A DNA stretch of 64,000 bases from Methylopila sp. Yamaguchi (GCF_002897035.1 NZ_BAUX01000011.1:62001-126000), one strand, 5' to 3'. Shown: positions 36,714 to 46,283, counted from the stretch's first letter. Numbers and translations are program-made. The notes: generated by a model not told the origin, from the letters alone.

Positions 36714-37388
36714 ATGAGGCTGCTTCTTGTCGAAGACAGCGCAAGGCTGCGTTCGCTCGTGAGCGAACTGGTAAAGGCAGCGGGTTGGCGGATCGACACA
36801 GTCGGCGGGATCGGCTCTGCGGAGACGGCGATCGCCAGCATCAGCTATGACCTCATCCTGCTCGACCTCAGCCTCCCGGACGGTGACGGGGTGTCATTCA
36901 TCCGGTCGATGCGGACCGCCCGGAATGCGACGCCAATCATTGTGCTTTCAGCCCGAAACGCCATCGACGACCGCATCGGCGCGCTCGACGCCGGAGCCGA
37001 CGACTACCTGACGAAACCCTTCAATAGCCGGGAGTTGCTCGCGAGAGCGCGCGCGATGATGCGCCGCGCGCCGCTGTCGGCCCAGCCGGTGATCGAGGCG
37101 GGCGCGCTCCGGTTCGATCCGGCCGACGCCTTGGTGACCTGCGCAAACGAGCGACTTGCGCTCACGCCCCGCGAGCGCGCGGCTCTTGAAATTCTGATGC
37201 GGAGCGTCGGCCATGTCGTCGTGACCCAGCGCCTGGAGACCGCGCTGTCGCAGTTCGCCGAGGAAATGAGCCGCAACGCCATCGAACTCGTCGTGTCGCG
37301 GCTGCGGCGCAAGCTCGCGCCGTTTCCGACCGGCGTCGCGATCGAAACGATCCGCAGCGTCGGCTACTTGCTTCGTGAAACGACATGA
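36714..37388 (+). CDS. OmpR-family response regulator
   Basis: 224 residues. The receiver domain has the acidic pocket E7/D8, phosphorylation site Asp51 (LLDLSLPD), and Lys101. A winged-helix DNA-binding domain follows from about 130 (LTPRERAALEILMRS, RNAIELVVSRLRRKL, IRSVGYLL). It resembles the QseB/PmrA type. Its stop overlaps the start of the kinase gene (ATGA), so the pair is cognate. Confidence 0.93.
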   Translation: MRLLLVEDSARLRSLVSELVKAAGWRIDTVGGIGSAETAIASISYDLILLDLSLPDGDGVSFIRSMRTARNATPIIVLSARNAIDDRIGALDAGADDYLTKPFNSRELLARARAMMRRAPLSAQPVIEAGALRFDPADALVTCANERLALTPRERAALEILMRSVGHVVVTQRLETALSQFAEEMSRNAIELVVSRLRRKLAPFPTGVAIETIRSVGYLLRETT

Positions 37389-38776
37389 GCGGCTCCCGCG
37401 CCAGCAACGAATCGCTTCGGCGGAAGGTCGTCCGCCAAGTCTGCCTGTTCGCGGCGGTCGCGATGATCGCGCAGTTCGCGCTGACGATCGGGCGGTATGC
37501 GAGCGACGTGGACCATATTTCGGACCACCTGCTCGACATCGAGATCGGAGCCCTCGCGGCCGGCCTGACCGTCGAAAACGGCAAGCCGGTCTTCACCCTG
37601 CCGCGCAGCCTTCGCGCCCGCTACGGCGGCGGCGAGACCGGCTACATCGCGCGCATCAGAACGCGCGCAGGAGTCGTCCTGTTTGAAAGCTGCGACGCCG
37701 TTTGCATGGCCGCGAGGCTTCCGCAGGAAACGCCCGACACCCTCTCGTGGCTTCGGCGCAGCCGCGACGGCTATCCGATTTCCGTCGCGGGCGGCCGAAC
37801 GTTCGAGCTCGCGGGCCAATCCGTTCTGGTGGACATCGCGATCGAGCAGGATCCCGCCGGTCGCGTTTGGTCGGTGTTTGGCGAAGAGCTCGTGGAGGAG
37901 ATGCTCCTGCCGACGGCGATCACCCTCGGCTTCGCGCTCGTCGCGTCGCTCTTTGCAATCCGCCGGTCGCTCGCGCCGGTGAAGGCGGCGGCTGCGAAAG
38001 CGGAAGCTCTCGACCCGGCCGGGCCCTACGTGCGGGTCGAGACGGACGGGATGCCGCTTGAGATCGCGCAGTTCGCCGGGGCCATGGATCGCGGCTACCG
38101 CAGGGTGCGCGAACTCATGGAGGCGCAGAAGGTCTTCACGGCGGCCATTTCGCACGAAGTTCGCACGCCGCTGGCGATCGTCAGGCTTGAGCTCGAAGCG
38201 ATCGACCATGAAAGGGCCAGAGCCGCGATCAAGGAGATCGACGATCTGGTGGCTTTCGTCGAACAGCTCACGGCGCTGGCGCGGATCGAGGCGGCCGAGC
38301 GCCCGTCGCTCGTTCCGACCGATCTGGACGGCGTGCTTCGGGACGCGGTCGCCGCCATGGCGCCTTGGGTCTACGACCGCGGCGGGACGATTGCGTTAGC
38401 GGACAGCGACCCCGGGGGGCGGCTCGTGTTGGGCGACGCCACCCTGCTCCGCAGCGCTGTGCGCAACCTGATCGAGAACGCCGTCGAACACGGGGGCGCG
38501 GGCGTCTCAGTGGAGGTCAGAAGCGGCGAAGGCCCCTCGATCGTCGTGAGCGACAACGGCGACGGCGCGCTGCGCGACGATGAAGCAAGCTTTCTAAATA
38601 CGCGCAGGGATGGGAGGCTGGGTTTGGGATTACAGATCGTCCGCCGAATCGCTTCGCTGCACGGCGCGAGGTTGACCGTCTCTCAGGACCGCCCCGGTGG
38701 GGTGCGAGCCACCCTGACGTTCAACCCTTCGAGCGAGCCGTCGGCGACAGCAAAGCGGAAGCCTCACGCCGTGTAG
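37385..38776 (+). CDS. Sensor histidine kinase
   Basis: 463 residues. Two membrane helices (about 18-38 and 174-192) flank a periplasmic domain of about 135 residues with two cysteines (ESCDAVC). A HAMP-like linker, a dimerisation domain with the phosphorylated His257 (AISHEVRTPLA), and a HATPase domain (NLIENAVEHGG, DNGDGA, GLGLQIVRRI) follow. The G1 box is slightly degenerate. The signal is unknown. It is partner of the upstream OmpR-type regulator. Confidence 0.92.
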   Translation: MSGSRASNESLRRKVVRQVCLFAAVAMIAQFALTIGRYASDVDHISDHLLDIEIGALAAGLTVENGKPVFTLPRSLRARYGGGETGYIARIRTRAGVVLFESCDAVCMAARLPQETPDTLSWLRRSRDGYPISVAGGRTFELAGQSVLVDIAIEQDPAGRVWSVFGEELVEEMLLPTAITLGFALVASLFAIRRSLAPVKAAAAKAEALDPAGPYVRVETDGMPLEIAQFAGAMDRGYRRVRELMEAQKVFTAAISHEVRTPLAIVRLELEAIDHERARAAIKEIDDLVAFVEQLTALARIEAAERPSLVPTDLDGVLRDAVAAMAPWVYDRGGTIALADSDPGGRLVLGDATLLRSAVRNLIENAVEHGGAGVSVEVRSGEGPSIVVSDNGDGALRDDEASFLNTRRDGRLGLGLQIVRRIASLHGARLTVSQDRPGGVRATLTFNPSSEPSATAKRKPHAV

Positions 38777-38903
38777 CGTCGCAGCGTCGTCAGGTCGAAG
38801 ATGCCGCTCGGCGCATTCCAAAATGAGCCCAGACAGCCTTCAGGCCTGCTAGTTGCAAGCATGCTTGGTTGCGGCCGTCACGCTATCCGCAGGTTGGGGC
38901 ACA

Positions 38904-39305
38904 TCATTCCCGCCTTGCGTCAGCAAGGACGCCGGACCCGCTTCTAGGAGCCATAGCAAAAAGCGCGTCCCACGGCGTGGGCGACGGAAACACCTCTTCG
39001 AGGAAGGCCAGGAACGCCTTCACGTTCGGGTTTCCGCGCCGGCTCTCCGGCCACGGCGCCGTGACGACGGAGCGTTCGACCGCGAACTCACGCAGAATCG
39101 GCACAAGCGCGCCGCGCTCGACATACGGCGCGGCAATGTACGTCGGTGAGCTGCCGATACCCCCGTCCGCCGCGAGTATCTCCGCGACTGCGTCGCTGAA
39201 GTCTGTGACGATGCCGGCTTCCGGCGTGATCTCGACCGTACGCCCGCCTATTCTGAAGGGCCACCGCTGGGCCTGTCCCGTGCTCTGGAACCGGAAGTTC
39301 ACGCA
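38904..39305 (-). pseudogene. C-terminal part of a LysR-type regulator
   Basis: From about 39305 the minus strand encodes CVNFRFQSTGQAQRWPFRIG, GGIGSSPTYIAAPYVERGAL, VPILREF and NVKAFLAFLEEVF, the second lobe of a LysR substrate-binding domain. The DNA-binding domain and first lobe are not upstream in the same orientation. The piece that should come just before it is found on the opposite strand at 39326-39406. Confidence 0.7.
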
Positions 39306-39325
39306 TCCGCCGTCTCGCGCGCCCG

Positions 39326-39406
39326 CATCGGCTATGCGCCTTCGCCTCTCAGGGCTATCTGGCGCGCGATGGCGCCCCCGATCACCCGGACGAACTCGTT
39401 CGCCAT
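39326..39406 (+). pseudogene. Middle part of a LysR-type regulator, in inverted orientation
   Basis: The plus strand reads HRLCAFASQGYLARDG then APDHPDELVRH, a close match to the (L)CASPAYLARHG-xPxHPDDLxxH stretch that normally stands directly before the CVNFRF block in LysR substrate-binding domains. It lies 20 bases from that block but on the other strand, so the gene was probably split by a small inversion. Confidence 0.55.
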
Positions 39407-39586
39407 GTTCCGACGCGCAACCAGCGAGTCCGCTTAGAGCATTTGTCATTAAGGACCGCTTCTGGCGCCAAGCGGAAGCGCCTACTCGTCGAAGTTTATC
39501 GGATTGCAGCACTGGCAACGCTCGGAATTGAACCCGTAGCGCGCCAGTTTCCGATGATGCGACCACGCTGCTCGACGCTTTACCGG

Positions 39587-40582
39587 TCACACGCCGTTGC
39601 GTTGCAGGAAGTCGCGAATTCTGCCGGCGATCTCGGCCGAATGCGTCTCAAGCGCGAAGTGGCCCGCGTCGATCAGGTGGATCTCGGCCTTCGGCAGATC
39701 GCGCGCATAGGCCTTCGCTCCTGGGGGGATGAAGAAGGCGTCGTTCCGCCCCCAGACCGCGAGCAGCGGCGGCTGATGCTTGCGGAAGTAGGCTTGGAAC
39801 TCAGGGTAGCGCTCGACATTGGTTCGGTAGCTCAGGATCAGGTCGAGCTGGATATCCTGCGCCTCCGGGCGGCGCATGTAGTGCATGTCGAGCGTGTAGC
39901 CGTCGGGCGAGACCCGGCCCTCCGGCGCGCCATGGGTCCACTGGAACCGTATCGCCTCGTCGGTCAGCGCCGCGCGGCAGGCCTCACGGTTGTCCGGCGT
40001 CGGGTCGCGCCAGTAGCGCTGCCAGGGCTCCCATTCCTGGCTGAGGCCCTCATCATAGGCGTTCCCGTTCTGGCTGATGATGGCGGTCACCCGCTCCGGG
40101 TGCGCCATCGCGAGCCGGAAGCCCGTGGGCGCGCCGTAATCGAAGACATAGAGCGCATAGCGGGTCAGTCCCATCGCCTCGACGAAGCCCTCGATCACCT
40201 CGGCGAGCCTGTCAAAGCTGTAGGTGAAGGCGGCGCGTGGCGGGGCGACCGTGTTGCCGAAGCCGGCGAGGTCCGGCGCGATGACGCGATACCGGTCCGC
40301 CAGCAACGGCATCAGGTCACGGAACATGTGTCCGGCTGTAGGAAACCCGTGCAGCAGCAGAAGAACGGGCGCGTCCGGACGGCCGGCCTCGCGGTAGAAC
40401 ACCGTCACGTCGCCGACTTGTTTGGTCCCGAAGCGCAAAGCCGCTGCGTTGTCGGCGGAAGCCGGCCCCTGATCCGCGGCCGCCGCCTTCGGCGCAGCCG
40501 CCGCGTCGATGACCGTGAGGCCCGTCAGGCCCAGGCCTGCAATCACGGACCGCCGCTCAACACCCTTCTCGATCGTCGTCAT
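39587..40582 (-). CDS. Alpha/beta hydrolase (epoxide hydrolase / haloalkane dehalogenase-like), probably exported
   Basis: 331 residues. An N-terminal twin-arginine-like segment (ERRSVIAGLGLTGL) suggests Tat export. The fold has the oxyanion HGFPTAG at 78-84, a nucleophile elbow FDYGAPTG with Asp148 rather than Ser, an acid in WGRNDAFF and the base His in DAGHFALETH. Asp as nucleophile is the mark of epoxide hydrolases and dehalogenases. It is divergent from a LysR regulator that probably controls it. Confidence 0.87.
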   Translation of the reverse strand: MTTIEKGVERRSVIAGLGLTGLTVIDAAAAPKAAAADQGPASADNAAALRFGTKQVGDVTVFYREAGRPDAPVLLLLHGFPTAGHMFRDLMPLLADRYRVIAPDLAGFGNTVAPPRAAFTYSFDRLAEVIEGFVEAMGLTRYALYVFDYGAPTGFRLAMAHPERVTAIISQNGNAYDEGLSQEWEPWQRYWRDPTPDNREACRAALTDEAIRFQWTHGAPEGRVSPDGYTLDMHYMRRPEAQDIQLDLILSYRTNVERYPEFQAYFRKHQPPLLAVWGRNDAFFIPPGAKAYARDLPKAEIHLIDAGHFALETHSAEIAGRIRDFLQRNGV

Positions 40583-40671
40583 GGCCTCGCCTTTCGCTTC
40601 GCCTGTGTCTCCATCGAGGACAATTTAGTCATTGCGCAAATCCGCATAAGAGACATGGATGGCACTGTGTT

Positions 40672-40688
40672 ATTTCAGGAACTGAAAT
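40672..40688. promoter_or_regulatory. Perfect palindrome abutting the LysR gene start
   Basis: ATTTCAG-GAA-CTGAAAT, seven-base arms around GAA, ends one base before the ATG of the LysR gene at 40690. It lies in the 107-base gap between the divergent hydrolase and regulator, and covers the place of the ribosome site. It is a good candidate autoregulatory operator. A second palindrome, TTGCGCAA, lies at about 40632. Confidence 0.55.
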
Positions 40689-40689
40689 C

Positions 40690-41634
40690 ATGGACCGGCT
40701 CGACGCGATGATGATGTTCGTCGCGACGATCGACGAAGGGTCGCTCGCCGCCGCCGCCCGCAAGCTGGCCTGCTCGCCCGCGACGGTGACGCGGGCCCTG
40801 CAAATGCTCGAGGAGCGGCTAGGAGAACGGTTGATCCACCGCAACGCCCGCCGCCTGCGGCTGACGGAGGCGGGCGAAGCGCAACTGAGGGTCTACCGGA
40901 CGGTGCTGGCGGAGCTCGACGCGGCGGACACGCGGTCGGGCGGGACGATCGACGGGATGATCCGCGTGACGGCGCCAGAGCTGTTCGGCCGGCTGCATGT
41001 CATGCCCGTGGTCGAGTCGTTTCTGTCCGCTCATCCCGCGGCGCGCGCCCGAACGCTGCTGCTGAACCGAGTGGTCGACCTGGTGGAAGAGGGCGTGGAC
41101 GTCGCAGTGCGGCTCGCGCCGCTTCCGGATTCCGGGATCGTGGCGACGCGGCTTGGCGAGGTGCGCAAACTCGTATGCGCCTCGCCGTCCTACCTCGAAA
41201 CGGCCGGTGTCCCCGCGACGCCCCAAGATCTGAAGACCCATGCCTGCGTCGGCGATCAGGACGGCGACGCCGGCGCGCTTTGGCGTTTCGTGGACCCGGC
41301 CGCGAAGCGGACCAAGCATTTCTCCGTGCCGATCAAGCCACGGCTTTCGCTGAACTCCGCCGGCGCGGCAATTGACGCGGCGGTCCGCGGACACGGCGTC
41401 TGCAGCGCGCTCTCGTATCAGGTGGCCGAGCACCTCGACGCGGGCCGGCTGGTGACTCTGCTCGACCCATTCGAGCCGGAGCCGACGCCTGTCAGCCTCG
41501 TGTTCCATCCGGTGCCGCGCCGGAATGTGACGCTCCGCGCGTTCATCGACCATGCGACGCCGCGCCTACGGGACAGGCTCCTCGCCGTCGCGCAGCGGAC
41601 CGGAACGCCGCGCAACCGGGTGCTGACCCCGTGA
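40690..41634 (+). CDS. LysR-family transcriptional regulator
   Basis: 314 residues. The helix-turn-helix is at 3-60 (GSLAAAARKLACSPATVTRALQMLE, here in parts: AAARKLACSPATVTRAL), followed by the substrate-binding domain (RVTAPELFGRLHVMPVVESFL, DVAVRLAPLPDSG). It belongs to the branch typified by regulators of neighbouring oxidoreductases or hydrolases. It is transcribed divergently from the Asp-nucleophile hydrolase, its likely target. Confidence 0.92.
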   Translation: MDRLDAMMMFVATIDEGSLAAAARKLACSPATVTRALQMLEERLGERLIHRNARRLRLTEAGEAQLRVYRTVLAELDAADTRSGGTIDGMIRVTAPELFGRLHVMPVVESFLSAHPAARARTLLLNRVVDLVEEGVDVAVRLAPLPDSGIVATRLGEVRKLVCASPSYLETAGVPATPQDLKTHACVGDQDGDAGALWRFVDPAAKRTKHFSVPIKPRLSLNSAGAAIDAAVRGHGVCSALSYQVAEHLDAGRLVTLLDPFEPEPTPVSLVFHPVPRRNVTLRAFIDHATPRLRDRLLAVAQRTGTPRNRVLTP

Positions 41635-41748
41635 CGCTAGCCCCTTTGGAGCTGTGTTCGCGCCGCGGGTCCGCCGGGCCCGTTCGCGGTCCCGTCTGAT
41701 GGAGGAACGGTGGAGATGACCTGAGGACTTGGTGCGCGCATGCACCGC

Positions 41749-42294
41749 CTATGTGCGGTCGAGCCGATCGAGAACCTTCTCGGGCGCAATGTTCCTTTCG
41801 GCGTCCTTGACTTCCGCTTTATTCCTCACTGGGATGTCAAGCTTATCCGCGATCTCGCGGACCATCTGTATTAGCGTTGTGAGCTCTCGCTCCGTCAGTA
41901 GGTTGACGTGCAGATCCAGCTCCGACCGGCGTAGCGCTTGGGCGGCGTCGCGGTTTTGACTGATCAAGACGAAGGTCGACAGAAAGATCGCCTCCACCGA
42001 AGCCACGGTGGCGAGAATGACGAAGGTCGGGTCGAAGGGCGCGAGGCCCGGCACCGAGCCGGTGTTGACGCCCACCCATGCCATGACGACCGCAGCGTGA
42101 ATGTAGACAAACGCCATGCTGCCGCTCACAGCGGTGATCTTCTCTGCGATCGCTTGACCCAGAGAGCTCTTAGCGTCTCTCTCTTCCTTCCGCCGCTCGA
42201 GCGTGCCGATGTTCCGGTCCAGGACGGGGCTTAGATCTTCGTTCGCGGTCTCGTGGGTGACCCGGCTGTCAGTTCGATCGGACCCGGTCTTCAT
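41749..42294 (-). CDS. DUF1003 family membrane protein
   Basis: 181 residues with two membrane helices (about 58-80 and 92-114) and the DUF1003 pattern: AEKITAVSGSMAFVYIHAAV, PFDPTFVILATVASVEAIFL, LISQNRDA and RSELDLHVNLLTERE. Both termini would be cytoplasmic. Function is unknown. It is a stand-alone gene. Confidence 0.9.
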   Translation of the reverse strand: MKTGSDRTDSRVTHETANEDLSPVLDRNIGTLERRKEERDAKSSLGQAIAEKITAVSGSMAFVYIHAAVVMAWVGVNTGSVPGLAPFDPTFVILATVASVEAIFLSTFVLISQNRDAAQALRRSELDLHVNLLTERELTTLIQMVREIADKLDIPVRNKAEVKDAERNIAPEKVLDRLDRT

Positions 42295-42498
42295 CTCAGT
42301 GGCAATCCCCTATTGCTCTGGACCTCGTCGCCTCAGGCGGCTGCCCTTGTGGCGGCGGGGGCCTTTCGCCCGTGCTGCGGGAGGTCAAAAGCATGGAGCC
42401 GCCGTCATGTTCCGGCACGCTCGCTTATGAGGAAGCGCTTCGACGCCTTCGCGCGGACCGCGATAGCGTTTCGTGGTCAGCGCTGCATATCCGCCTTC

Positions 42499-42918
42499 GA
42501 CGAACGAGAGCACGCCGCTGCGAAGGCGCAGCGTGAGCGTGACCAATACGTCGTGGCGTTCAAGTCTTCGGTGCTGACCGCGCTCGAAGACGTCGAGAAC
42601 CCGCTGGTGTCGCTCGCCAAGGAGCGCCAGCGGAGCGGCCAGCTTGCGACCGCCGCCTCGAGCTATCGCGAGGCCGCGCGGCTCTCCCGGGAGCTCTATC
42701 GCGCCGGCTCGGCCGACTTCCTCGACGTGCTCGACGCCGAACGCTCAGCCTTCGAGGCGGAGGATGCGTTGCTTCAGAGTCGAGCCTCGGCCGCAACCGA
42801 CTACGTCGCGCTCAACAAAGCGCTCGGCGGCGGCTGGGATCGACCCGTCGACGCCTCGAAGCCTGAAGTGGTCGACGCCGCGACGGCGACGGGGCCGAGG
42901 CTGGCGGCGCGACCATGA
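42499..42918 (+). pseudogene. C-terminal fragment of a NodT-type RND outer-membrane efflux protein
   Basis: The frame from about 42499 encodes VLTALEDVENPLVSLAKERQ, YREAARLSRELYRAGSADFL, DVLDAERSAFEAEDALLQSR and ALGGGWDRP, the last helical repeat of TolC/NodT-type channels. The first 320 or so residues are missing, and so are the pump genes. A read-through open frame upstream (to 42253) has no similarity to the family. It is a truncated remnant. Confidence 0.72.
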
Positions 42919-42933
42919 AGACGGAGAGGCGCC

Positions 42934-45132
42934 TCACTGAGAGATGTGGATCCGAGCAGGCCCGTGGCGGTCGAGAACGCTGACCGTGACGTCCGAACCG
43001 TGGCGAAAGAGGCGCAAGTTGACCTCGGACTCGCCCAGTCGCAGTCGCTTGATGAGAAGCTCGTCCATGAACCGCGGCAAGGTCGGGTTGATGAAGGCGA
43101 TTTCGTCCTGCTCATGCCGGAGTTCCAGCCCAAGGCAGGCGCGCAGCAGGGCGAAGGGCGACGCCGCGGCCCAGGCCTGCGGCGAACAGGCGACCGGATA
43201 GGCCACGGGCCCGCGATGCCGTTTCCGGACGAAGCCGCAATAGAGTTCGGGGAGGCGCCGCTCCTCTTGATAGATCGCCGCCTCGAACACCGCTTCGAAC
43301 ACGCGGGTCGCATGGTTCATCAGGCCGTAGCGCCCGAATCCGCATCCGAGCAGGGCGTTGTCGTGCGGCCAGATCGAGCCGTTGTGATAGGACATCGGAT
43401 TGAACCGCTTCTCGGCGCGAGACAGCGTGCGGACGCCCCAACCGGTGAGGTTGTCGGTGTTCATAAGAGTGTCGGCCACGCGCGCCGCGCGCTCGGGAGA
43501 CGCGATCCCGGCGAAAAGCGCATGGCCGGCGTTCGACGCCACCACCCGGCAGGGGCGCTTTGCGCCGTCGAGCGCGAGCGCGTAGGTCCCGAGATCCTCG
43601 CACCAGAACTGCTGTTCGAAGCGCGCGCGGAGCGTTTCGGCCGCTCTCGACAGGCGCTCCGACTCGCCCGTATGGCCAAGCGCCGCCGCCATCGTCGCGG
43701 CGTGGCGATTGGCGGCGAACATGTAGGCCTGCACCTCGCAGAGCGCGATCGGACCATCGGCGGCCGCGCCGTCTGCGTGGAAGACGCTGTCGTGGCTGTC
43801 CTTCCACCCTTGATTGGCGAGGCCCTGATCGGTCTTGCGGAAATATTCCAGGAAGCCGTCGCCGTCGCGATCGCCGAAGCGGTCGCACCACTCAAGAGCG
43901 GCCTCTATGTTCGGCCAGATCGCCTGCAGCAGCGCCTTATCGCCGGTCCGTTCGAAATACATGCCGGCGAGCATGATGAAGAGGGGCGTGGCGTCGACCG
44001 TGCCGTAGTAGCGCCGGAACGGCACTTCGCCGGTGCGCGCCATTTCGCCCAGGCGCCGTTCGTGGAGGATCTTGCCGGGTTCCGCGTCGGCGGCCGGATC
44101 GAAATCGGTCGCCTGCGTCCGAGCAAGATGTTTGAGGACGCCCGCCGCGATTTTGGGCTCGATCCAGAGCTTCATCATCGCGGTGATGATGCCGTCGCGG
44201 CCGAAGACGGTGCTGTACCAGGGGATCCCTGCGTAGGGATAGGGACCGTCCTCGGTGTTGGTCAGCAGCATCGACAGGTCGGCGGTGGAGCGACAGATCA
44301 CTTCGTTGAAGAGCGCGTTCGACGTCTCAATCGTCGTGATCCCGGCCGTGTTGGCGCGGATCTGCCGGCGCACGTCGCGAAACGCCGTCAGGAAGTTCGG
44401 CGCCGGATCCCTTGAGCCTTCTTCGAATTCCGTGCGCACCAGGATCGAGGCGCGTTGCCTCGGCTCGAGCGTGATGAGGAAGCTCGCCCGGTTTGGCTCA
44501 AGCCGCGCGGGCGGGGGCTCGAAGACGAGGCGCGTGCAGCGGGTCACGCCATCGAGGCCCTCGTACCGGAAGCCTGCGCGATCGACCCCGGTCTCGCTTG
44601 AGGAAACCATTCCGCGCCTCAGGCGCCCTATGCCGCGCACCTCGAAAAGATCACGGAAATCGGCGTCGAACAGGAAGTCGATCCGAAATTGCCGTTCGTG
44701 CGTGTCGAAGTTCCGAAAGCCGATCCGCTCGTAGCAAGCGTTCGACCACAGGAACTTCGTCCGCTCGACATAGATGATGTCGCGCGGGAGAGTCGCCTCT
44801 CCCACTTGGCTGTCGGGGTTGGTCAAATCCACCGTCAGCGCGGCGTTGTCGTCCTGAATCGCCGAGCCAAGCAGCAGGAGCCGCCGTCCTTCGAAGCGCA
44901 TCTCAAACTTCGAGAGATAGCGGGTGTCGTTGTAGAAAAGGCCTTCCGCTCGGCCGGGCTCGGTCCCCATGTCGCCATAGGCGTCGAGCACAGCGAACGC
45001 ATGGTCCTGCTTCAAGGCGCGCAGCGACCCCTCCACCAGCGACGTCTGAGCCGTGATGTAGTGTTCCGGCAGGTGCTCCTCGCGTTTGGAGCGATCTCCG
45101 GCGGGCCACGAGGCGGACTTCATCGAGCGCAT
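42934..45132 (-). CDS. Amylo-alpha-1,6-glucosidase / glycogen debranching-type protein
   Basis: 732 residues in two parts: an N-terminal beta-sandwich domain (about 30-260, FYNDTRYLSKFEMRFEG) and a C-terminal (alpha/alpha)6 barrel (GIPWYSTVFGRDGIITAMM, YYGTVDATPLFIML, GWKDSHDSVF, YHNGSIWPHDNALLGCGFGR, here in parts). GRDG and WKDS hold the acidic residues expected of GH133-like enzymes. It overlaps the end of the glycosyltransferase gene by 13 bases, so the two are co-translated. The substrate is probably an alpha-glucan. Confidence 0.88.
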   Translation of the reverse strand: MRSMKSASWPAGDRSKREEHLPEHYITAQTSLVEGSLRALKQDHAFAVLDAYGDMGTEPGRAEGLFYNDTRYLSKFEMRFEGRRLLLLGSAIQDDNAALTVDLTNPDSQVGEATLPRDIIYVERTKFLWSNACYERIGFRNFDTHERQFRIDFLFDADFRDLFEVRGIGRLRRGMVSSSETGVDRAGFRYEGLDGVTRCTRLVFEPPPARLEPNRASFLITLEPRQRASILVRTEFEEGSRDPAPNFLTAFRDVRRQIRANTAGITTIETSNALFNEVICRSTADLSMLLTNTEDGPYPYAGIPWYSTVFGRDGIITAMMKLWIEPKIAAGVLKHLARTQATDFDPAADAEPGKILHERRLGEMARTGEVPFRRYYGTVDATPLFIMLAGMYFERTGDKALLQAIWPNIEAALEWCDRFGDRDGDGFLEYFRKTDQGLANQGWKDSHDSVFHADGAAADGPIALCEVQAYMFAANRHAATMAAALGHTGESERLSRAAETLRARFEQQFWCEDLGTYALALDGAKRPCRVVASNAGHALFAGIASPERAARVADTLMNTDNLTGWGVRTLSRAEKRFNPMSYHNGSIWPHDNALLGCGFGRYGLMNHATRVFEAVFEAAIYQEERRLPELYCGFVRKRHRGPVAYPVACSPQAWAAASPFALLRACLGLELRHEQDEIAFINPTLPRFMDELLIKRLRLGESEVNLRLFRHGSDVTVSVLDRHGPARIHISQ

Positions 45133-46283
45133 CCGGACGCGGGCAGGGAGTATCTCGACTCGATTTCGAAGGGTGGAATCCGGTTCTCCCGACGTCCGCC
45201 CGCGGCGTGAGGGGGCACGGAGATCCCGCCGGCCCGAGCATCAATCCGGATCGGGCGACCGCGGGCGAGCAAAGCGTCGTACAACCTGCAATATCTCGCC
45301 GCCATCTGCTGGACGGTGAACCCGGCCTCGAAGTGGCCGCGCACCGCTTGGCGCGATAGGGCGCTCGCTTTATGGACCGCGCTTACAGCCTCCTCGACGG
45401 AGGACACGAGGAAGCCGGACACGCCGTCGGCGACGACCTCAGGAACCGAGCCGGTCGGCCAGGCGATCACCGGCGTTCCAGCGGCCATGGCTTCGATCAT
45501 CACCAGCCCAAAGGGTTCGCACCAGTCGATCGGAAAGAGCACGGCCAAGGCCTCGCCGAGGAATCTAGGTTTCTCTTGGTCGCCGATTTCTCCGACGAAT
45601 TCGATCAGCGGATGATCCATCAGAGGTTTGATGCACTCGTTGAAGTAACTCCGATTGGCGACAGAGATTTTGGCCGCGATTTTCAGAGGCACGCCGGCCC
45701 GCTTGGCGATCTCGATCGCGCGATCCGGGCGCTTCTCCGGCGACATGCGTCCGAGGAAGACGAGATGGTCTCCCCCCCGTGGATTCAAAGGGATCAAGTC
45801 CGGCGGGAGGCCATGGTGGATCGTGGCGGCGACATTAGCGCCGATCGGCATGCTGAGCCGCTGGCTCTGCGAGATTGAAACGAGGGGGAGCTGCGGAAAA
45901 GCTCTATAGACCGGATGACAGTCAGGAAGATCGACCCGCCCATGCAGGGTCGTCACCGTCTTCGAAGCGACGTCTTGGAACAGGGGAAACTGGATCAGAT
46001 CGGTGTGGAAATGGAGAAGATCGAAGTCGTCGGCGAGCCGACGCACCTGATCGAGCAGAACCAAGTGACTGGCGAGATGGTCCTCGACGCCGGCGAGCCG
46101 CAGCGCCTTCGGGCACAGCGGACACAACCGCGCCGAGGTCTTTGAATCGCCGCTTGCGAACAGCGTGACCTCATGGCCCTGCCGCACGAGCTCCTCGGTC
46201 AGCCAGGACACCACGCGTTCGGTTCCGCCATAAAGCAGTGGCGGCACGCTCTCCGCCAGCGGCGCGATCTGAGCGATCCTCAT
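45120..46283 (-). CDS. Glycosyltransferase family 4 protein
   Basis: 387 residues from the ATG at 46283. A GT-B fold is expected: N-terminal MRIAQIAPLAESVPPLLYGG TER (glycine-rich acceptor loop), C-terminal FLGRMSPEKRPDRAIEIAKR and the EX7E motif in EPFGLVMIEAMAAGTPVIAW. The sugar donor is unknown. It is followed at once by the debranching-type enzyme, a pair common in rhizobia and linked to storage or compatible alpha-glucans. Confidence 0.9.
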   Translation of the reverse strand: MRIAQIAPLAESVPPLLYGGTERVVSWLTEELVRQGHEVTLFASGDSKTSARLCPLCPKALRLAGVEDHLASHLVLLDQVRRLADDFDLLHFHTDLIQFPLFQDVASKTVTTLHGRVDLPDCHPVYRAFPQLPLVSISQSQRLSMPIGANVAATIHHGLPPDLIPLNPRGGDHLVFLGRMSPEKRPDRAIEIAKRAGVPLKIAAKISVANRSYFNECIKPLMDHPLIEFVGEIGDQEKPRFLGEALAVLFPIDWCEPFGLVMIEAMAAGTPVIAWPTGSVPEVVADGVSGFLVSSVEEAVSAVHKASALSRQAVRGHFEAGFTVQQMAARYCRLYDALLARGRPIRIDARAGGISVPPHAAGGRRENRIPPFEIESRYSLPASGCAR

